Assembly: GCF_900199215.1 (NCBI RefSeq)
Contig: NZ_FZQA01000007.1
Coordinates: forward strand, 62,001-126,000
Reading direction: 5' to 3'
Length of the DNA: 64,000 nucleotides
DNA from: Amphiplicatus metriothermophilus
Lineage (GTDB): Bacteria; Pseudomonadota; Alphaproteobacteria; Caulobacterales; Parvularculaceae
Shown here: piece by piece, positions 27,372-36,136 of the stretch
How the letters are laid out: every line of letters begins with the position of its first letter
Numbering within the stretch: position 1 is the first letter of the stretch
The notes under the pieces: model-generated
Seen by the model: only the letters and a program-made list of their open reading frames with translations
What the model was told of the DNA's origin: nothing
Databases searched by the model: none
Program-made: the position numbers and the translations under genes

Positions 27372-29780
27372 TCATTGCACTAGGGAGCGCAGCGTGAAGC
27401 GGATCAGCACGGCGTTGTCGGTGCCTAGCCCGACGTCACGGGTCTGATCGCGGCGATAGGTGATCTCGAAGGTGGCGCAGTCGTCCTGATAGCCAATGAT
27501 AAAGTCCTGCCGGATGGTGCGGTCGGCGACGAGGTTCTCGCGCCAGGCTCCCCCGACCGACCAGTTGTCGGTCAGACGCACGCGCATCCTTCCGGTGAGC
27601 TCTTCGCGTTTGACGAGATCCGCGGCGGCGTTCTCCTCGTTGAGGCGCACATAACTGACCGAGCCGGAAAACCGCCACAGGCTGAAGCGCCCGATGGACT
27701 CTGCACGCTGCAGGGAGCCGTCATCGTCGTCGAACCGGAAGCGGTTCTCCAGATTGACGACGTTCCGGTAGCCGATGTCGAGCGAGCCGACGATGTCGGA
27801 GCGTTTCTCGCCGAGCCCTGTCGACGGATCGAAGGCGCGCGTGTCCTGCAGACGGAACTGCTCGCCTACCGACGCCTCAATCGACAGGCCGTTGTTGAAA
27901 ACGGCTGAGGCGGCCACGCCTGCATTCATACGTTGGCCGTCCTCGAAGGCGTCGAAGCCGGTCGCTTTGTTGTAGTCGAACAGGCCGGCGTAATCGAACT
28001 CGATGCTCTGCGAGTCCTCGTTGATGATGTGGGCGGAATTGCGGTTTGCGGGGCTCGCCACGAGCTGCACGCGCGGCTCGATGAAAAGACGCGCCGGCCC
28101 GGCGCGCCTGGTCAGCGGATAGGACCATTCCAAGCCTGCCGACGGCGCGAAGCGGGCGTCGAAATCGGTCGGATCGTTTCGCAGGATCCAGGGATTGTCG
28201 TCGGCGCACGCGTCGGTCGGATCGGAACAAATCTCTGTGCCCTCGTCGAGATCGGCATAGTAGAAGGCGTCGGCGCGCATCTCCGCGAACATGTGGAACC
28301 GATGGCCGCCGCGGGTGATGTGCTCGCGCTCCCAATAAGCGCTCGCCGTGAAGCGGCGGCTGTCTACGCCGGACGAGCGCTGGAGAGAGGCGAAGTTGGC
28401 GTTCACGCTGGCGCGTCCGCCGACGACCGGCGTTTGAAAATCGTGCCGGAAGTCGATGAGCGGCAGCACGTAAGGCGTCAGGCCGCTGTCGTCGGTCTGA
28501 CGCAACCCCTGAAACAGATAGGCGTCGGCGAGGAGTCTTGATCCGCCCGATCTCCATTGTCCGTATACGTTGGAGCGCAAGCGATTAGTGCGCGAGGTGT
28601 CGATCTCCTGGCGCAGGTCGCCGCGCCGTTCGACGTCATAGCGTCGCAGATAGGTGTTGTCCGAGACACGCTCGATGTCGTAGCCGGCGCGCCAGTTGTC
28701 GCCGAAGTCGCGATGGCCCTTGGCGAAGATGTGCCAGCGCACGCCGGGAATCCCGACAGGAATCCGCCCGTCCTCGTCGGGCTTGGTGTTATCGAAGTCG
28801 ATCACGCCCGCCTGGACGACATGATAGCCGCTGATGTCGCGCCGGCGGTATTCGCCCTGCCATAGCATCCCGTCGTTCGTAGTGTATTTTGGAGAAAAGG
28901 TCGCATCCTGATGATTGGACAGCGCTAGGTAATAGGGAAGCTCGAGATTGAATCCGAGCCGGCTCGATGCGCCGATCACCGGCGTCAGAAAGCCGGACTG
29001 CCGCTCGACCGAAGGGTCGGGCGCCTGAAGAAAGGGCATGTAGAGGATCGGCACGCCCTTGATCTCAAAAAAGGCGTGACGGAAGCGCACGACCTTACGC
29101 TCCTCGTCGCGCGTGACGCGCAGGGCCTTGACGCGCCAGGTTGGGGTCTTGCCCTCGCCGTTCGCCTTGCAGACCTCGCAGGTAGTATAGACGGCATGGG
29201 AAAGCCGGGTGCGCGCACCCTGTTCGCGAATCGCCTCGTCGGCTGCGAGTCGCGCGCCTTCCGCGAGCAGGGCGCTGAAATTCTCCGCGATGCCGTCTCG
29301 CAGATCGCCCGTGATTTCAACGCGATCGGCGAAGGCCGTCTCCAGCGACTTGTCCGTGATAGAGACTTGCCCTTCCGCGACGACGATGTCGGTTTGGGGA
29401 TCGTAGGTCAGCCTGTCGGCGCGCAGATAGCGCTCGCCGAAATAGGCGCGCACATTTCCCTCCGCGACGATCGGGGAGTCTTCACTCTCGCGCATGACGA
29501 AATCGGCTTCGAAGAGAACCTCTTCTTCTTCGCCCGATGTTCTCGCCAGCGCTTCGGGCGGCGGCTCCGAGGGGGGGCTGATTTCACCCGGCGCGAGGCG
29601 CTCCTGCGAGCCCGGCGGCGCGACGGCGGGGTGCTGAATGAGGGCGATACGCGCTGAAGCCGGCGTTGTCGGCTCGCCTACGACAACCAGCGCGTCGCCG
29701 GCCGCCAAGGCAGGCGCGCCGGCGCCCGCCGCAAGAACGGAGGTCGCAAGCCAAGACGAAATGCGGCGCGCGTCGCTCAG
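27372..29780 (-). CDS. lptD: LPS-assembly outer-membrane protein LptD, probable CTG start
   Basis: About 802 residues; inserts lipopolysaccharide into the outer leaflet with LptE. An N-terminal OstA/jellyroll region (EADFVMRESEDSPIVAEGNV, then DRLTYDPQTDIVVAEGQVSI) precedes the 26-strand barrel domain. Cysteine pairs TCEVC and CSDPTDAC could form the family's disulfides. The first ATG/GTG/TTG in frame is TTG 29708, which would leave no export signal. Extending to CTG 29780 gives SDARRISSWLATSVLAAGAG ending ALA, a good signal peptide, with GGGAGG six bases upstream. I therefore place the start there. Stop precedes surA. Confidence 0.88.
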   Translation of the reverse strand: MSDARRISSWLATSVLAAGAGAPALAAGDALVVVGEPTTPASARIALIQHPAVAPPGSQERLAPGEISPPSEPPPEALARTSGEEEEVLFEADFVMRESEDSPIVAEGNVRAYFGERYLRADRLTYDPQTDIVVAEGQVSITDKSLETAFADRVEITGDLRDGIAENFSALLAEGARLAADEAIREQGARTRLSHAVYTTCEVCKANGEGKTPTWRVKALRVTRDEERKVVRFRHAFFEIKGVPILYMPFLQAPDPSVERQSGFLTPVIGASSRLGFNLELPYYLALSNHQDATFSPKYTTNDGMLWQGEYRRRDISGYHVVQAGVIDFDNTKPDEDGRIPVGIPGVRWHIFAKGHRDFGDNWRAGYDIERVSDNTYLRRYDVERRGDLRQEIDTSRTNRLRSNVYGQWRSGGSRLLADAYLFQGLRQTDDSGLTPYVLPLIDFRHDFQTPVVGGRASVNANFASLQRSSGVDSRRFTASAYWEREHITRGGHRFHMFAEMRADAFYYADLDEGTEICSDPTDACADDNPWILRNDPTDFDARFAPSAGLEWSYPLTRRAGPARLFIEPRVQLVASPANRNSAHIINEDSQSIEFDYAGLFDYNKATGFDAFEDGQRMNAGVAASAVFNNGLSIEASVGEQFRLQDTRAFDPSTGLGEKRSDIVGSLDIGYRNVVNLENRFRFDDDDGSLQRAESIGRFSLWRFSGSVSYVRLNEENAAADLVKREELTGRMRVRLTDNWSVGGAWRENLVADRTIRQDFIIGYQDDCATFEITYRRDQTRDVGLGTDNAVLIRFTLRSLVQ

Positions 29781-29970
29781 GGCCCGCCTCCCGCGCTGCG
29801 GCAGCCGCGACGCACGCGCACGCCGCGGCCCGTTCGACCCCGCGTCAGGCGATAACGGTTCGACGGACGGCGCAAGCCCCGCGCTCCTTGCGAATCACTC
29901 GAACGAACTTCGACCCTCGATAACCGAGGCCGCGCGGGAGGTCCACGGCCAATCCGGCCGGAACGGCCGA

Positions 29971-31065
29971 TCAGCTCTCTTCGAAATGAAGAAGGCCGGC
30001 GAGAGCGAATAGCGTCGCGGCGAGCGCGGGCGTCCATGCGGCGAGCGCTACTGGCGCGGCGCCCGATTCGCCGAGCGCGGCCGAAAGCTCGGAGAGCAGA
30101 TACAACAGAAAACCGGCGGCGACGGCGGCAAGGAAAAGCTGCGCCGCTCCGCCGGAACGGATCGGCTTCAGTGAGAACATCGCAGCGATCAGCACCATGG
30201 CGATGAGCTTGAGCGGCGTTGAGCAAAGGTCGTGAAAGCGCATATTGTATCGGGTCGTCGAGAGTCCCGCGGCTTCCGCCAGCAGAATGAAGCGCGGTAG
30301 TCGCCACAACGACAGCGTTTCCGGCGCCTCGATGCGCGAACCCAGATCCTCCGGCGTGAGGGAGGTGGGAATGGCGTAGATCGGCGTTCGGTGGTCGAGT
30401 TGGTCTTGCACCCCTTTGATCCGGGCGCCGTGCAGCTCAATGGTGCGGCCCGACAGCATCGCGCCGGGCGCGTCGATGCGTTCAAGAAAACGCGCTTGGC
30501 CATCGAGCCGCCAGACGGTGACGTCCGAGAGCGCCGCCTGTTCTTCGTCATAGCCGCGGGCGTTGATGAGAAGAACGCTGTTTCCGTCGCGCTGGCGCAG
30601 CCATAGCCCATCGCCGAAGATCTCCACGAGGCTCGACGTCTGGCCGCGAACGGAGTCCTTCAGCGACTCGCTCTGCGCGCGCAGGCGCGAGGCCAACGGA
30701 TCAACGAAGGCGATCAGCACGAGCCCCGACAGGGCGGCGACCAGGGCGGCCGGGCCGATCAGGCGCCAGACCGAAAGCCCGGCGGCGCGCATGACGGCGA
30801 TCTCGGCCCGCCGGTTGAGTTGGCTGAACATCCATATTGACGCGAAGAGAAACACGAAAGGCGCAAGCGCCGTCATCAGGGACGGCGTGCGCAACAGCGT
30901 GATCCGCGCCGCGGTCAGTAGATCGGCTTCCTCGAACTTGCTGGCGAAGCGCAGATTCTCGACGAGTTCGACGAGCATCACGCAGCTCGCCAACACAGCG
31001 AACAGGGCAGCCACAGCGAACACGACCCGCCCGGCGATGTATCTCAAGAGAGTCGCTGGCGGCAT
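29971..31065 (-). CDS. lptG: LPS export ABC permease LptG
   Basis: A 364-residue YjgP/YjgQ-family permease, partner of LptF in the LptB2FG machine that pulls LPS out of the inner membrane. The N-terminal helix LLRYIAGRVVFAVAALFAVL, the conserved NRRAEIAVMRAAGLSVWRL coupling segment, a central periplasmic jellyroll and three C-terminal helices give the expected layout. ATG 31065 overlaps the lptF stop by one base (TGATG). A 190-bp gap with no recognisable gene separates it from lptD. Confidence 0.93.
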   Translation of the reverse strand: MPPATLLRYIAGRVVFAVAALFAVLASCVMLVELVENLRFASKFEEADLLTAARITLLRTPSLMTALAPFVFLFASIWMFSQLNRRAEIAVMRAAGLSVWRLIGPAALVAALSGLVLIAFVDPLASRLRAQSESLKDSVRGQTSSLVEIFGDGLWLRQRDGNSVLLINARGYDEEQAALSDVTVWRLDGQARFLERIDAPGAMLSGRTIELHGARIKGVQDQLDHRTPIYAIPTSLTPEDLGSRIEAPETLSLWRLPRFILLAEAAGLSTTRYNMRFHDLCSTPLKLIAMVLIAAMFSLKPIRSGGAAQLFLAAVAAGFLLYLLSELSAALGESGAAPVALAAWTPALAATLFALAGLLHFEES

Positions 31066-32177
31066 CAGGCGGCTCCGGCTTGCGACGCTGCGTGAAAGCG
31101 GCGCAGGTCGGCCAAAAGCACGGCCATGACGGCGATCATGAGCAGGGGGGCGGCGTGGATCGCCCACCAGGCGCCTGTCGCCGCCGCCAGGGACTGCGCC
31201 AGAAATCCGCCTACCCGCGCCGCGCCTGCCGCGGCGCAAGCGGCCAGAATGCGCAGCGCATAGCCGCGCCGGTTATAGGGCCCGCCGATGAGCGCATAGA
31301 GCGCGATGAGGACATAGACGAACGCATAGAGCGGCGCGGCGAGGCGATTGTGCCCTTCCGCAATGAGCGCCGCTGCGTTCATGCGGTCCCAAGGCTTCGA
31401 AAGGTCCGGCCTGAGGAGCTCAGGGAGATAGCGTTCCGTCATCTCGAGCTGCAACGAGGCGCTGCGCGGATTGAAGCGCGAAACGTTGATCGCGGTTTCG
31501 TCGAACCGCGTGATTTCGATCGCGCCACCGTCCGAGGGCGCGCGCTGAACGTTGCCTTCGGCCAGATAAAGCACCGGCCCTGCATCCGTGTCGCGCAAGA
31601 CTCCGCGCCGGGCCATGTAGGCGCGCGGCGAGTCGGGATCGCGATAGTCGTGAATCAGCAGGCCGACGAACTGCCCGCCAGGTCGGGCCTCATCGACATA
31701 GATGGTCAACCCCTCGCCGACGGAGACGAACTCGCCGCTGCGAAGGACGGCGCTCGCGAAGTCGGCGCGAATCTGGGCGATCTCCTGCTTGAGCTGGCGA
31801 TAGGTGCGCGGCATCAGGTCAAGATTGATCCAAAGCGTGGCGAGCGCGCAGGCGAAGGCGAGCAGCAGGAGGGGGGCGGCGATCCTGAAACGGCTGACGC
31901 CGGCGGCGAACATCACGGCGATCTCGCTGTCCGCGTGCAGGCGCTGCAGCGCGTATAGCGCGGCGGCGAACAGCGCAAAGGGCAGGATGATCGCCAGAAG
32001 GCTCGGCAGGATGAGCGCGCTCAGCCGCGCGAACACGCCCAGGCTCTGGTGATAATCGACGAGCAGATCGGCGCGCTGCAGGCTCTGCGTCATCCAGACG
32101 ATGACGGTCGCGATGCCGAGGGCGTAAAGGAACGGCGTTAGACACTGGCGAAAGATATATCGGTCCAGTCTCGTCAA
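31065..32177 (-). CDS. lptF: LPS export ABC permease LptF
   Basis: A 370-residue YjgP/YjgQ-family permease beginning TRLDRYIFRQCLTPFLYALG. The coupling segment HADSEIAVMFAAGVSRFRIA, the periplasmic jellyroll (SGEFVSVGEGLTIYVDEARP) and the terminal helices are all in place. The start is TTG 32177 with GAGGAAA upstream. The same frame stays open for another 1.3 kb in antisense to pepA, but that part has no membrane-protein character and is excluded. Divergent from pepA across a 144-bp gap, as in many proteobacteria. Confidence 0.92.
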   Translation of the reverse strand: MTRLDRYIFRQCLTPFLYALGIATVIVWMTQSLQRADLLVDYHQSLGVFARLSALILPSLLAIILPFALFAAALYALQRLHADSEIAVMFAAGVSRFRIAAPLLLLAFACALATLWINLDLMPRTYRQLKQEIAQIRADFASAVLRSGEFVSVGEGLTIYVDEARPGGQFVGLLIHDYRDPDSPRAYMARRGVLRDTDAGPVLYLAEGNVQRAPSDGGAIEITRFDETAINVSRFNPRSASLQLEMTERYLPELLRPDLSKPWDRMNAAALIAEGHNRLAAPLYAFVYVLIALYALIGGPYNRRGYALRILAACAAAGAARVGGFLAQSLAAATGAWWAIHAAPLLMIAVMAVLLADLRRFHAASQAGAA

Positions 32178-32321
32178 GGCGCAGCGTTTCCTCGGGCCTG
32201 AGCGATGCGACGAGACGCTGTTGCGCCGCGCCGCGGCTCGGCCTACCACAGCCCGTAAATCGTCGGAAGACCGGCCGCCGCAGCGGTGGCTTCTCCGGAC
32301 AAGAAACATGCAGAGGGCCTG

Positions 32322-33836
32322 ATGCAGGTATCGTTTTCCAAAGCCGCGCCGCCCAAGTCGGGCGCGCTGGCGATCCCTTGTTTCGAAGACGGCGCGCAGC
32401 CTGCGGCGTTCGACGCGCTGGACGAGGCGGCGCAAGGCGCGCTCAGCCGGGCGATCAAGGCCGCCGCATTCAAGGGCAAGAAGGATCAGACGCTTGATAT
32501 CGTCGCGCCGGCGGGACTTGAGAATACGCGCGTCCTTCTGGTCGGGGCGGGGGCCCGCAAGGAGCTCGGCCCGCTTGAGGCCGAAGCTGTCGGCGCCGCC
32601 GCCGTCGCGCGGCTCCTTGCGACCCGTGACAGGGCGGCCGCCTTCCTGCTTGACGGCGTCGAGACGCCGAAGCTCGCGCCCGAAGAGTTCGCCTCGCGCG
32701 TCGCCCTCGGCGCGAAGCTGCGCGCCTATCGCTTCGACAAATACCGCACTCGCGTCGAGAAGGATAAGAAGCCTGCATTGACCAGACTGACGGTTCATAC
32801 TGCCGCCGCGAGGGCGAAGACGCTGTTCGCCGATTACGAGAAAGTCGCCGAAGGCGTGTTCCTCACGCGCGATCTCGTCTCCGAGCCGCCAAACGTTCTT
32901 TATCCGGAAAGCTTCGCCGAGCGTTGCCGCGAGCTCGAAAGCCTTGGCGTGAAGGTGAAGATCCTCGGCGAGGCCCAGATGGCGAAGCTCGGCATGGGCG
33001 CGCTTCTGGGCGTCGGTCAGGGCTCGGTGCGCGAATCGAAACTCGTCGCCATGGAGTGGATGGGCGGCAAGAAGGGCGACGCGCCCGTCGCCTTTGTCGG
33101 CAAGGGCGTGACGTTCGACACCGGCGGCATCTCCCTGAAGCCCGGTCCCGGCATGGAGGACATGAAATGGGACATGGGCGGCGCCGGCGCAGTGACCGGC
33201 GCTATCGCCGCACTTGCCGGCCGCAAGGCCAAGGCGAATGTCGTCGGCGTCATCGGGCTGGTCGAGAACATGCCCGACGGCAACGCCCAGCGTCCGGCCG
33301 ACATCGTGACCACTATGTCGGGCCAGACCGTAGAGATCCTGAACACCGATGCGGAAGGCCGGCTCGTGCTCGCCGACGCCGTCTGGTGGACGCAAGAGAC
33401 CTACAAGCCGAAAACGGTTATTGATCTCGCCACGCTCACCGGCGCGATCATCATTTCGCTCGCCCATGAATATGCAGGCCTGTTCACGCGCGACGACGAT
33501 CTCGCCGCGTCCCTAGCTAAGGCGGGAGAGGCGGCCGGCGACCGCCTCTGGCGGATGCCGCTCGACAAGGCCCATGACGAGATGCTTAAGTCCGACATCG
33601 CCGACATGAAGAACGTCGGCCCGAAGGAGGGCGGCTCGTCTTCGGCGGCGGCGTTCATCGGCCGCTTCATTAAGGACGGCGTCGCTTGGGCGCATCTCGA
33701 CATCGCTGGCAAGGCCTGGACGACGAAAGATCTTCCGACTGCTCCTAAAGGCGCGACCGGATACGGCGTGCGCCTGCTCGACCAATGGGTCCGGGAGAAT
33801 TGCGAAAAGCAGAGGCGACACGCCTTTGCTCGTTAA
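32322..33836 (+). CDS. pepA: Leucyl aminopeptidase (M17)
   Basis: About 504 residues of the M17 two-zinc aminopeptidase family. Metal and catalytic residues sit in VGKGVTFDTGGISLKPGPGM (catalytic Lys and Asp) and the diagnostic NTDAEGRLVLADA. It trims N-terminal residues of peptides in the cytoplasm; some homologues also bind DNA. I use ATG 32322 rather than the GTG at 32286, because QVSFSKAAPPKSGALAIP is the usual N-terminus. The holC gene that often follows pepA is not present. Confidence 0.95.
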   Translation: MQVSFSKAAPPKSGALAIPCFEDGAQPAAFDALDEAAQGALSRAIKAAAFKGKKDQTLDIVAPAGLENTRVLLVGAGARKELGPLEAEAVGAAAVARLLATRDRAAAFLLDGVETPKLAPEEFASRVALGAKLRAYRFDKYRTRVEKDKKPALTRLTVHTAAARAKTLFADYEKVAEGVFLTRDLVSEPPNVLYPESFAERCRELESLGVKVKILGEAQMAKLGMGALLGVGQGSVRESKLVAMEWMGGKKGDAPVAFVGKGVTFDTGGISLKPGPGMEDMKWDMGGAGAVTGAIAALAGRKAKANVVGVIGLVENMPDGNAQRPADIVTTMSGQTVEILNTDAEGRLVLADAVWWTQETYKPKTVIDLATLTGAIIISLAHEYAGLFTRDDDLAASLAKAGEAAGDRLWRMPLDKAHDEMLKSDIADMKNVGPKEGGSSSAAAFIGRFIKDGVAWAHLDIAGKAWTTKDLPTAPKGATGYGVRLLDQWVRENCEKQRRHAFAR

Positions 33837-34100
33837 TGGAGCCGTCGCCGTCGCGCCGCGCTGATCGGCGCGGCGTGCTGGTCGAGACCGTCGGCCGCAG
33901 CGCGACTGGATGCCTGGCTCGTCTGTCGGCCCCCTATGATCTTTTGTGCTTGGCGGGTACAACGCCGCCGCCCAGTATGGGGACGAACATTTTGCGGCGC
34001 AGCAAATCTCTGTCCGCTATGATTGGGCAGCGGCCTTCAGAAGTGAGAAAGACAAGATGAAAAAAAGCGCCGACGCCTATGGCTGCAGGAGCGGGCGCTG

Positions 34101-34760
34101 ATGTTCGGCGTCGATGCGGACTCGGTGATGGCGATGTCGGGGCTGGCGCTGTACACCGGCGTTTTCCTGCTGCCGTTTTTGCAGGAGGACGTCGCCGTGA
34201 TCGCCGCCGCGACCGCCTCGATCACCGATATGGCGCCGGAGGCGGCGCTATTCGCAACCATCCTGTTAGGTCTCGTCGCAAGCGACGTGTGGAAATACTG
34301 GATCGGCTATTTCGCTCGCCGCAACGCCTGGGCGCACCGGTTCGCGGAGAAGCCGGGCGTGTCGGTGGCGGCCGATCTCGTCCGCGAGGATCTGGCGAAG
34401 ACGCTTTACGTCGCTCGCTTCGTTCCCGGCACGCGCGTTCCCACCTATGTGGCTTGCGGCTTCTTCAAGGTCCCTTACTTGCGGTTTTGCACTCTCGTGA
34501 CGCTCACGGCCTTCACCTATGTGGCGGTGATGTTCGCATTGTTTCATACAGCAGGCGCGGTCGCCGGGGAACAGGCGAAATACTGGCTGCCGGCGATCGC
34601 CGTGACGGCCGTGATCAGCTACGTCTTGTTCCGCTGGGCGCGCCATCGCGGCCGCAGGCTCGGGCCGATGACGCCGCTCAGCCGGGAATTCGACCACCCG
34701 CTGCCGGACATGCCTGGTTTTGAGGGTAATCCCCTGGAGCGGGAGGAAAGGACTACATAG
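34101..34760 (+). CDS. DedA/SNARE-associated family membrane protein
   Basis: A 219-residue polytopic membrane protein of the DedA (VTT-domain) superfamily. The signature FVPGTRVPTYVACGFFKVPY near residue 110 contains the conserved Gly-x-Arg, and SDVWKYWIGYFARR near 60 matches the family's re-entrant segment. Relatives act as proton-coupled lipid flippases, for example for undecaprenyl phosphate. The stop codon TAG lies inside the left arm of an intergenic hairpin. No operon partner is evident; the 264 bp before it carry no gene I can support. Confidence 0.82.
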   Translation: MFGVDADSVMAMSGLALYTGVFLLPFLQEDVAVIAAATASITDMAPEAALFATILLGLVASDVWKYWIGYFARRNAWAHRFAEKPGVSVAADLVREDLAKTLYVARFVPGTRVPTYVACGFFKVPYLRFCTLVTLTAFTYVAVMFALFHTAGAVAGEQAKYWLPAIAVTAVISYVLFRWARHRGRRLGPMTPLSREFDHPLPDMPGFEGNPLEREERTT

Positions 34761-34807
34761 CGCGTAGAGCATAAAATCGTCCGTCAGCTTTTTACACGCT
34801 ACGCGCT
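34759..34807. repeat. Intergenic hairpin element 1 (TAG-unit palindrome)
   Basis: AGCGCGTAG (34759-34767) and its exact complement CTACGCGCT (34799-34807) flank a 31-base loop. Pairing continues imperfectly inward (GCATAAAA against TTTTTACAC). It occupies the DedA to acyl-CoA dehydrogenase gap. Two similar palindromes fill the next two gaps. Confidence 0.55.
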
Positions 34808-34830
34808 GCGCAGTAAGCACTGGAGGCCCC

Positions 34831-35979
34831 GTGGACTTCTCCCTTACCGACGACCAGCAGGCCATTCAGGAAATGGCGCGCCGTTTCGCCGCCGAAGAGC
34901 TTGCCCCGCATGCGGCGGAATGGGACGAGAAGAAGCATTTTCCTGTCGACGTCATCCGCAAGTCCGCCGAACTCGGCCTCGCGGCGATCTATACGCGCGA
35001 GGACGTGGGCGGTTCGGGCCTCGGCCGGCTCGACGCGGCGCTCATCTTCGAGGCGCTGTCGGAAGGCTGCACCGCGACCGCGGCCTATATCTCCATCCAC
35101 AATATGTGCTGCTGGATGATCGACCGCTTCGGCTCGGACGCGCTGCGGAAGAAATACTGCCCGAAGCTCGCCTCGGCCGAACTCATCGCCAGCTATTGTC
35201 TCACCGAACCGGGCTCGGGCTCGGACGCGGCCGCGCTTAAAACCAAGGCCGTGCGGGACGGCGATCATTACGTGCTCAATGGCGCGAAGGCTTTCATCTC
35301 AGGCGCAGGGGTCTCGGATCTTTACGTCGTCATGGTCCGCACCGGCGGGGAAGGCGCGCGCGGGATCTCGACCGTGCTCGTCGAGAAAGGAACGCCGGGG
35401 CTCTCCTTCGGCGCGCAGGAGCGCAAGATGGGCTGGAACGCGCAGCCTACGGCGATCGTGAATTTCGAGGACTGCCGCGTGCCGGCCGCCAATCGTCTGG
35501 GCGAGGATGGCGAAGGCTTTCGCTTCGCCATGATGGGGCTCGACGGCGGCAGGCTCAACATCGCGGCCTGCTCGCTCGGCACGGCCAACGCCGCGCTCAA
35601 GGTCGCGCTCGACTACGCCAACGAACGCCGCGCCTTCGGCAAGCGCCTCAACGAGATGCAGGCGCTGCAGTTCAAACTCGCCGATATGGCGACCGAGCTC
35701 GAAGCCGCGCGCGTGTTCCTCTATCAGGCGGCGTGGAAGCTGGACCATAAGACGCCGGACGCCACGCGCTTCTGCGCCATGGCCAAACGCTTCGTGACTG
35801 ATGTCGGCTTCGACGTCGTGAACGAGGCGCTGCAGATTCACGGCGGCTACGGATATTTGCGCGACTATCCGCTAGAGCGCATGCTGCGCGACGTGCGCGT
35901 GCACCAGATTCTCGAAGGAACGAATGAGATCATGCGCGTCATCGTCGCCCGGGACATGCTGAAGGAGTATCAGGCGTGA
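34831..35979 (+). CDS. Acyl-CoA dehydrogenase (probable isobutyryl-CoA dehydrogenase)
   Basis: A 382-residue FAD-dependent acyl-CoA dehydrogenase. FAD/substrate segments are SYCLTEPGSGSDAAALKTKA, FISGAGVSDLYVVM and QIHGGYGYLRDYPLERMLRD. The catalytic-region Glu lies in ILEGTNEIMRVIVARDML. The sequence style (DFSLTDDQQAIQEMARRFAA, with SEGCTATAAYISIHNMC) is that of ACAD8-like isobutyryl-CoA dehydrogenases. The next valine-pathway enzymes lie just downstream, which supports conversion of isobutyryl-CoA to methacrylyl-CoA. The start is GTG 34831 behind TGGAGG. Confidence 0.86.
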   Translation: MDFSLTDDQQAIQEMARRFAAEELAPHAAEWDEKKHFPVDVIRKSAELGLAAIYTREDVGGSGLGRLDAALIFEALSEGCTATAAYISIHNMCCWMIDRFGSDALRKKYCPKLASAELIASYCLTEPGSGSDAAALKTKAVRDGDHYVLNGAKAFISGAGVSDLYVVMVRTGGEGARGISTVLVEKGTPGLSFGAQERKMGWNAQPTAIVNFEDCRVPAANRLGEDGEGFRFAMMGLDGGRLNIAACSLGTANAALKVALDYANERRAFGKRLNEMQALQFKLADMATELEAARVFLYQAAWKLDHKTPDATRFCAMAKRFVTDVGFDVVNEALQIHGGYGYLRDYPLERMLRDVRVHQILEGTNEIMRVIVARDMLKEYQA

Positions 35980-35989
35980 GGATCGAATC

Positions 35990-36108
35990 GCGAAGTAGTG
36001 AATGGCGACTGGGCAGGAATGCGTACGATGAGAGGATATAACGACGGCAGCGGAGGGAGAGCCGACGTTACGGTTAGCTATCCTCCGCCCCTGTTCGCTA
36101 TTCACTAT
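35990..36108. repeat. Intergenic hairpin element 2 (long imperfect palindrome)
   Basis: The left arm GAAGTAGTGAATGGCGACTG (from about 35992) matches the complement of the right arm, GAAATAGTGAATAGCGAACA (ending near 36111). A second, inner pair of arms lies at GAGGATATAACG (about 36032) and CGTTACGGTTAGCTATCCTC (about 36066-36085). The whole gap between the acyl-CoA dehydrogenase and the hydrolase can fold on itself. Confidence 0.6.
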
Positions 36109-36136
36109 TTCACCACTCATGTGAGCGAAGTGAACC

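Noticed and set aside
29777-30307. 176-codon minus-strand frame spanning the lptD-lptG junction
   Set aside because: It is very arginine-rich, overlaps lptG coding sequence out of frame and ends at the lptD ribosome site region. It is most likely a GC-rich shadow.
32178-33467. Long open frame antisense to pepA, continuous with lptF (800 residues in total)
   Set aside because: The upstream 430 residues show no family features and mirror the pepA codons. LptF homology begins exactly at TTG 32177.
33837-34100. Possible small gene after pepA (91-codon frame at 33785-34060)
   Set aside because: It overlaps the pepA end out of frame, has no ribosome site at its start and shows no recognisable protein features.
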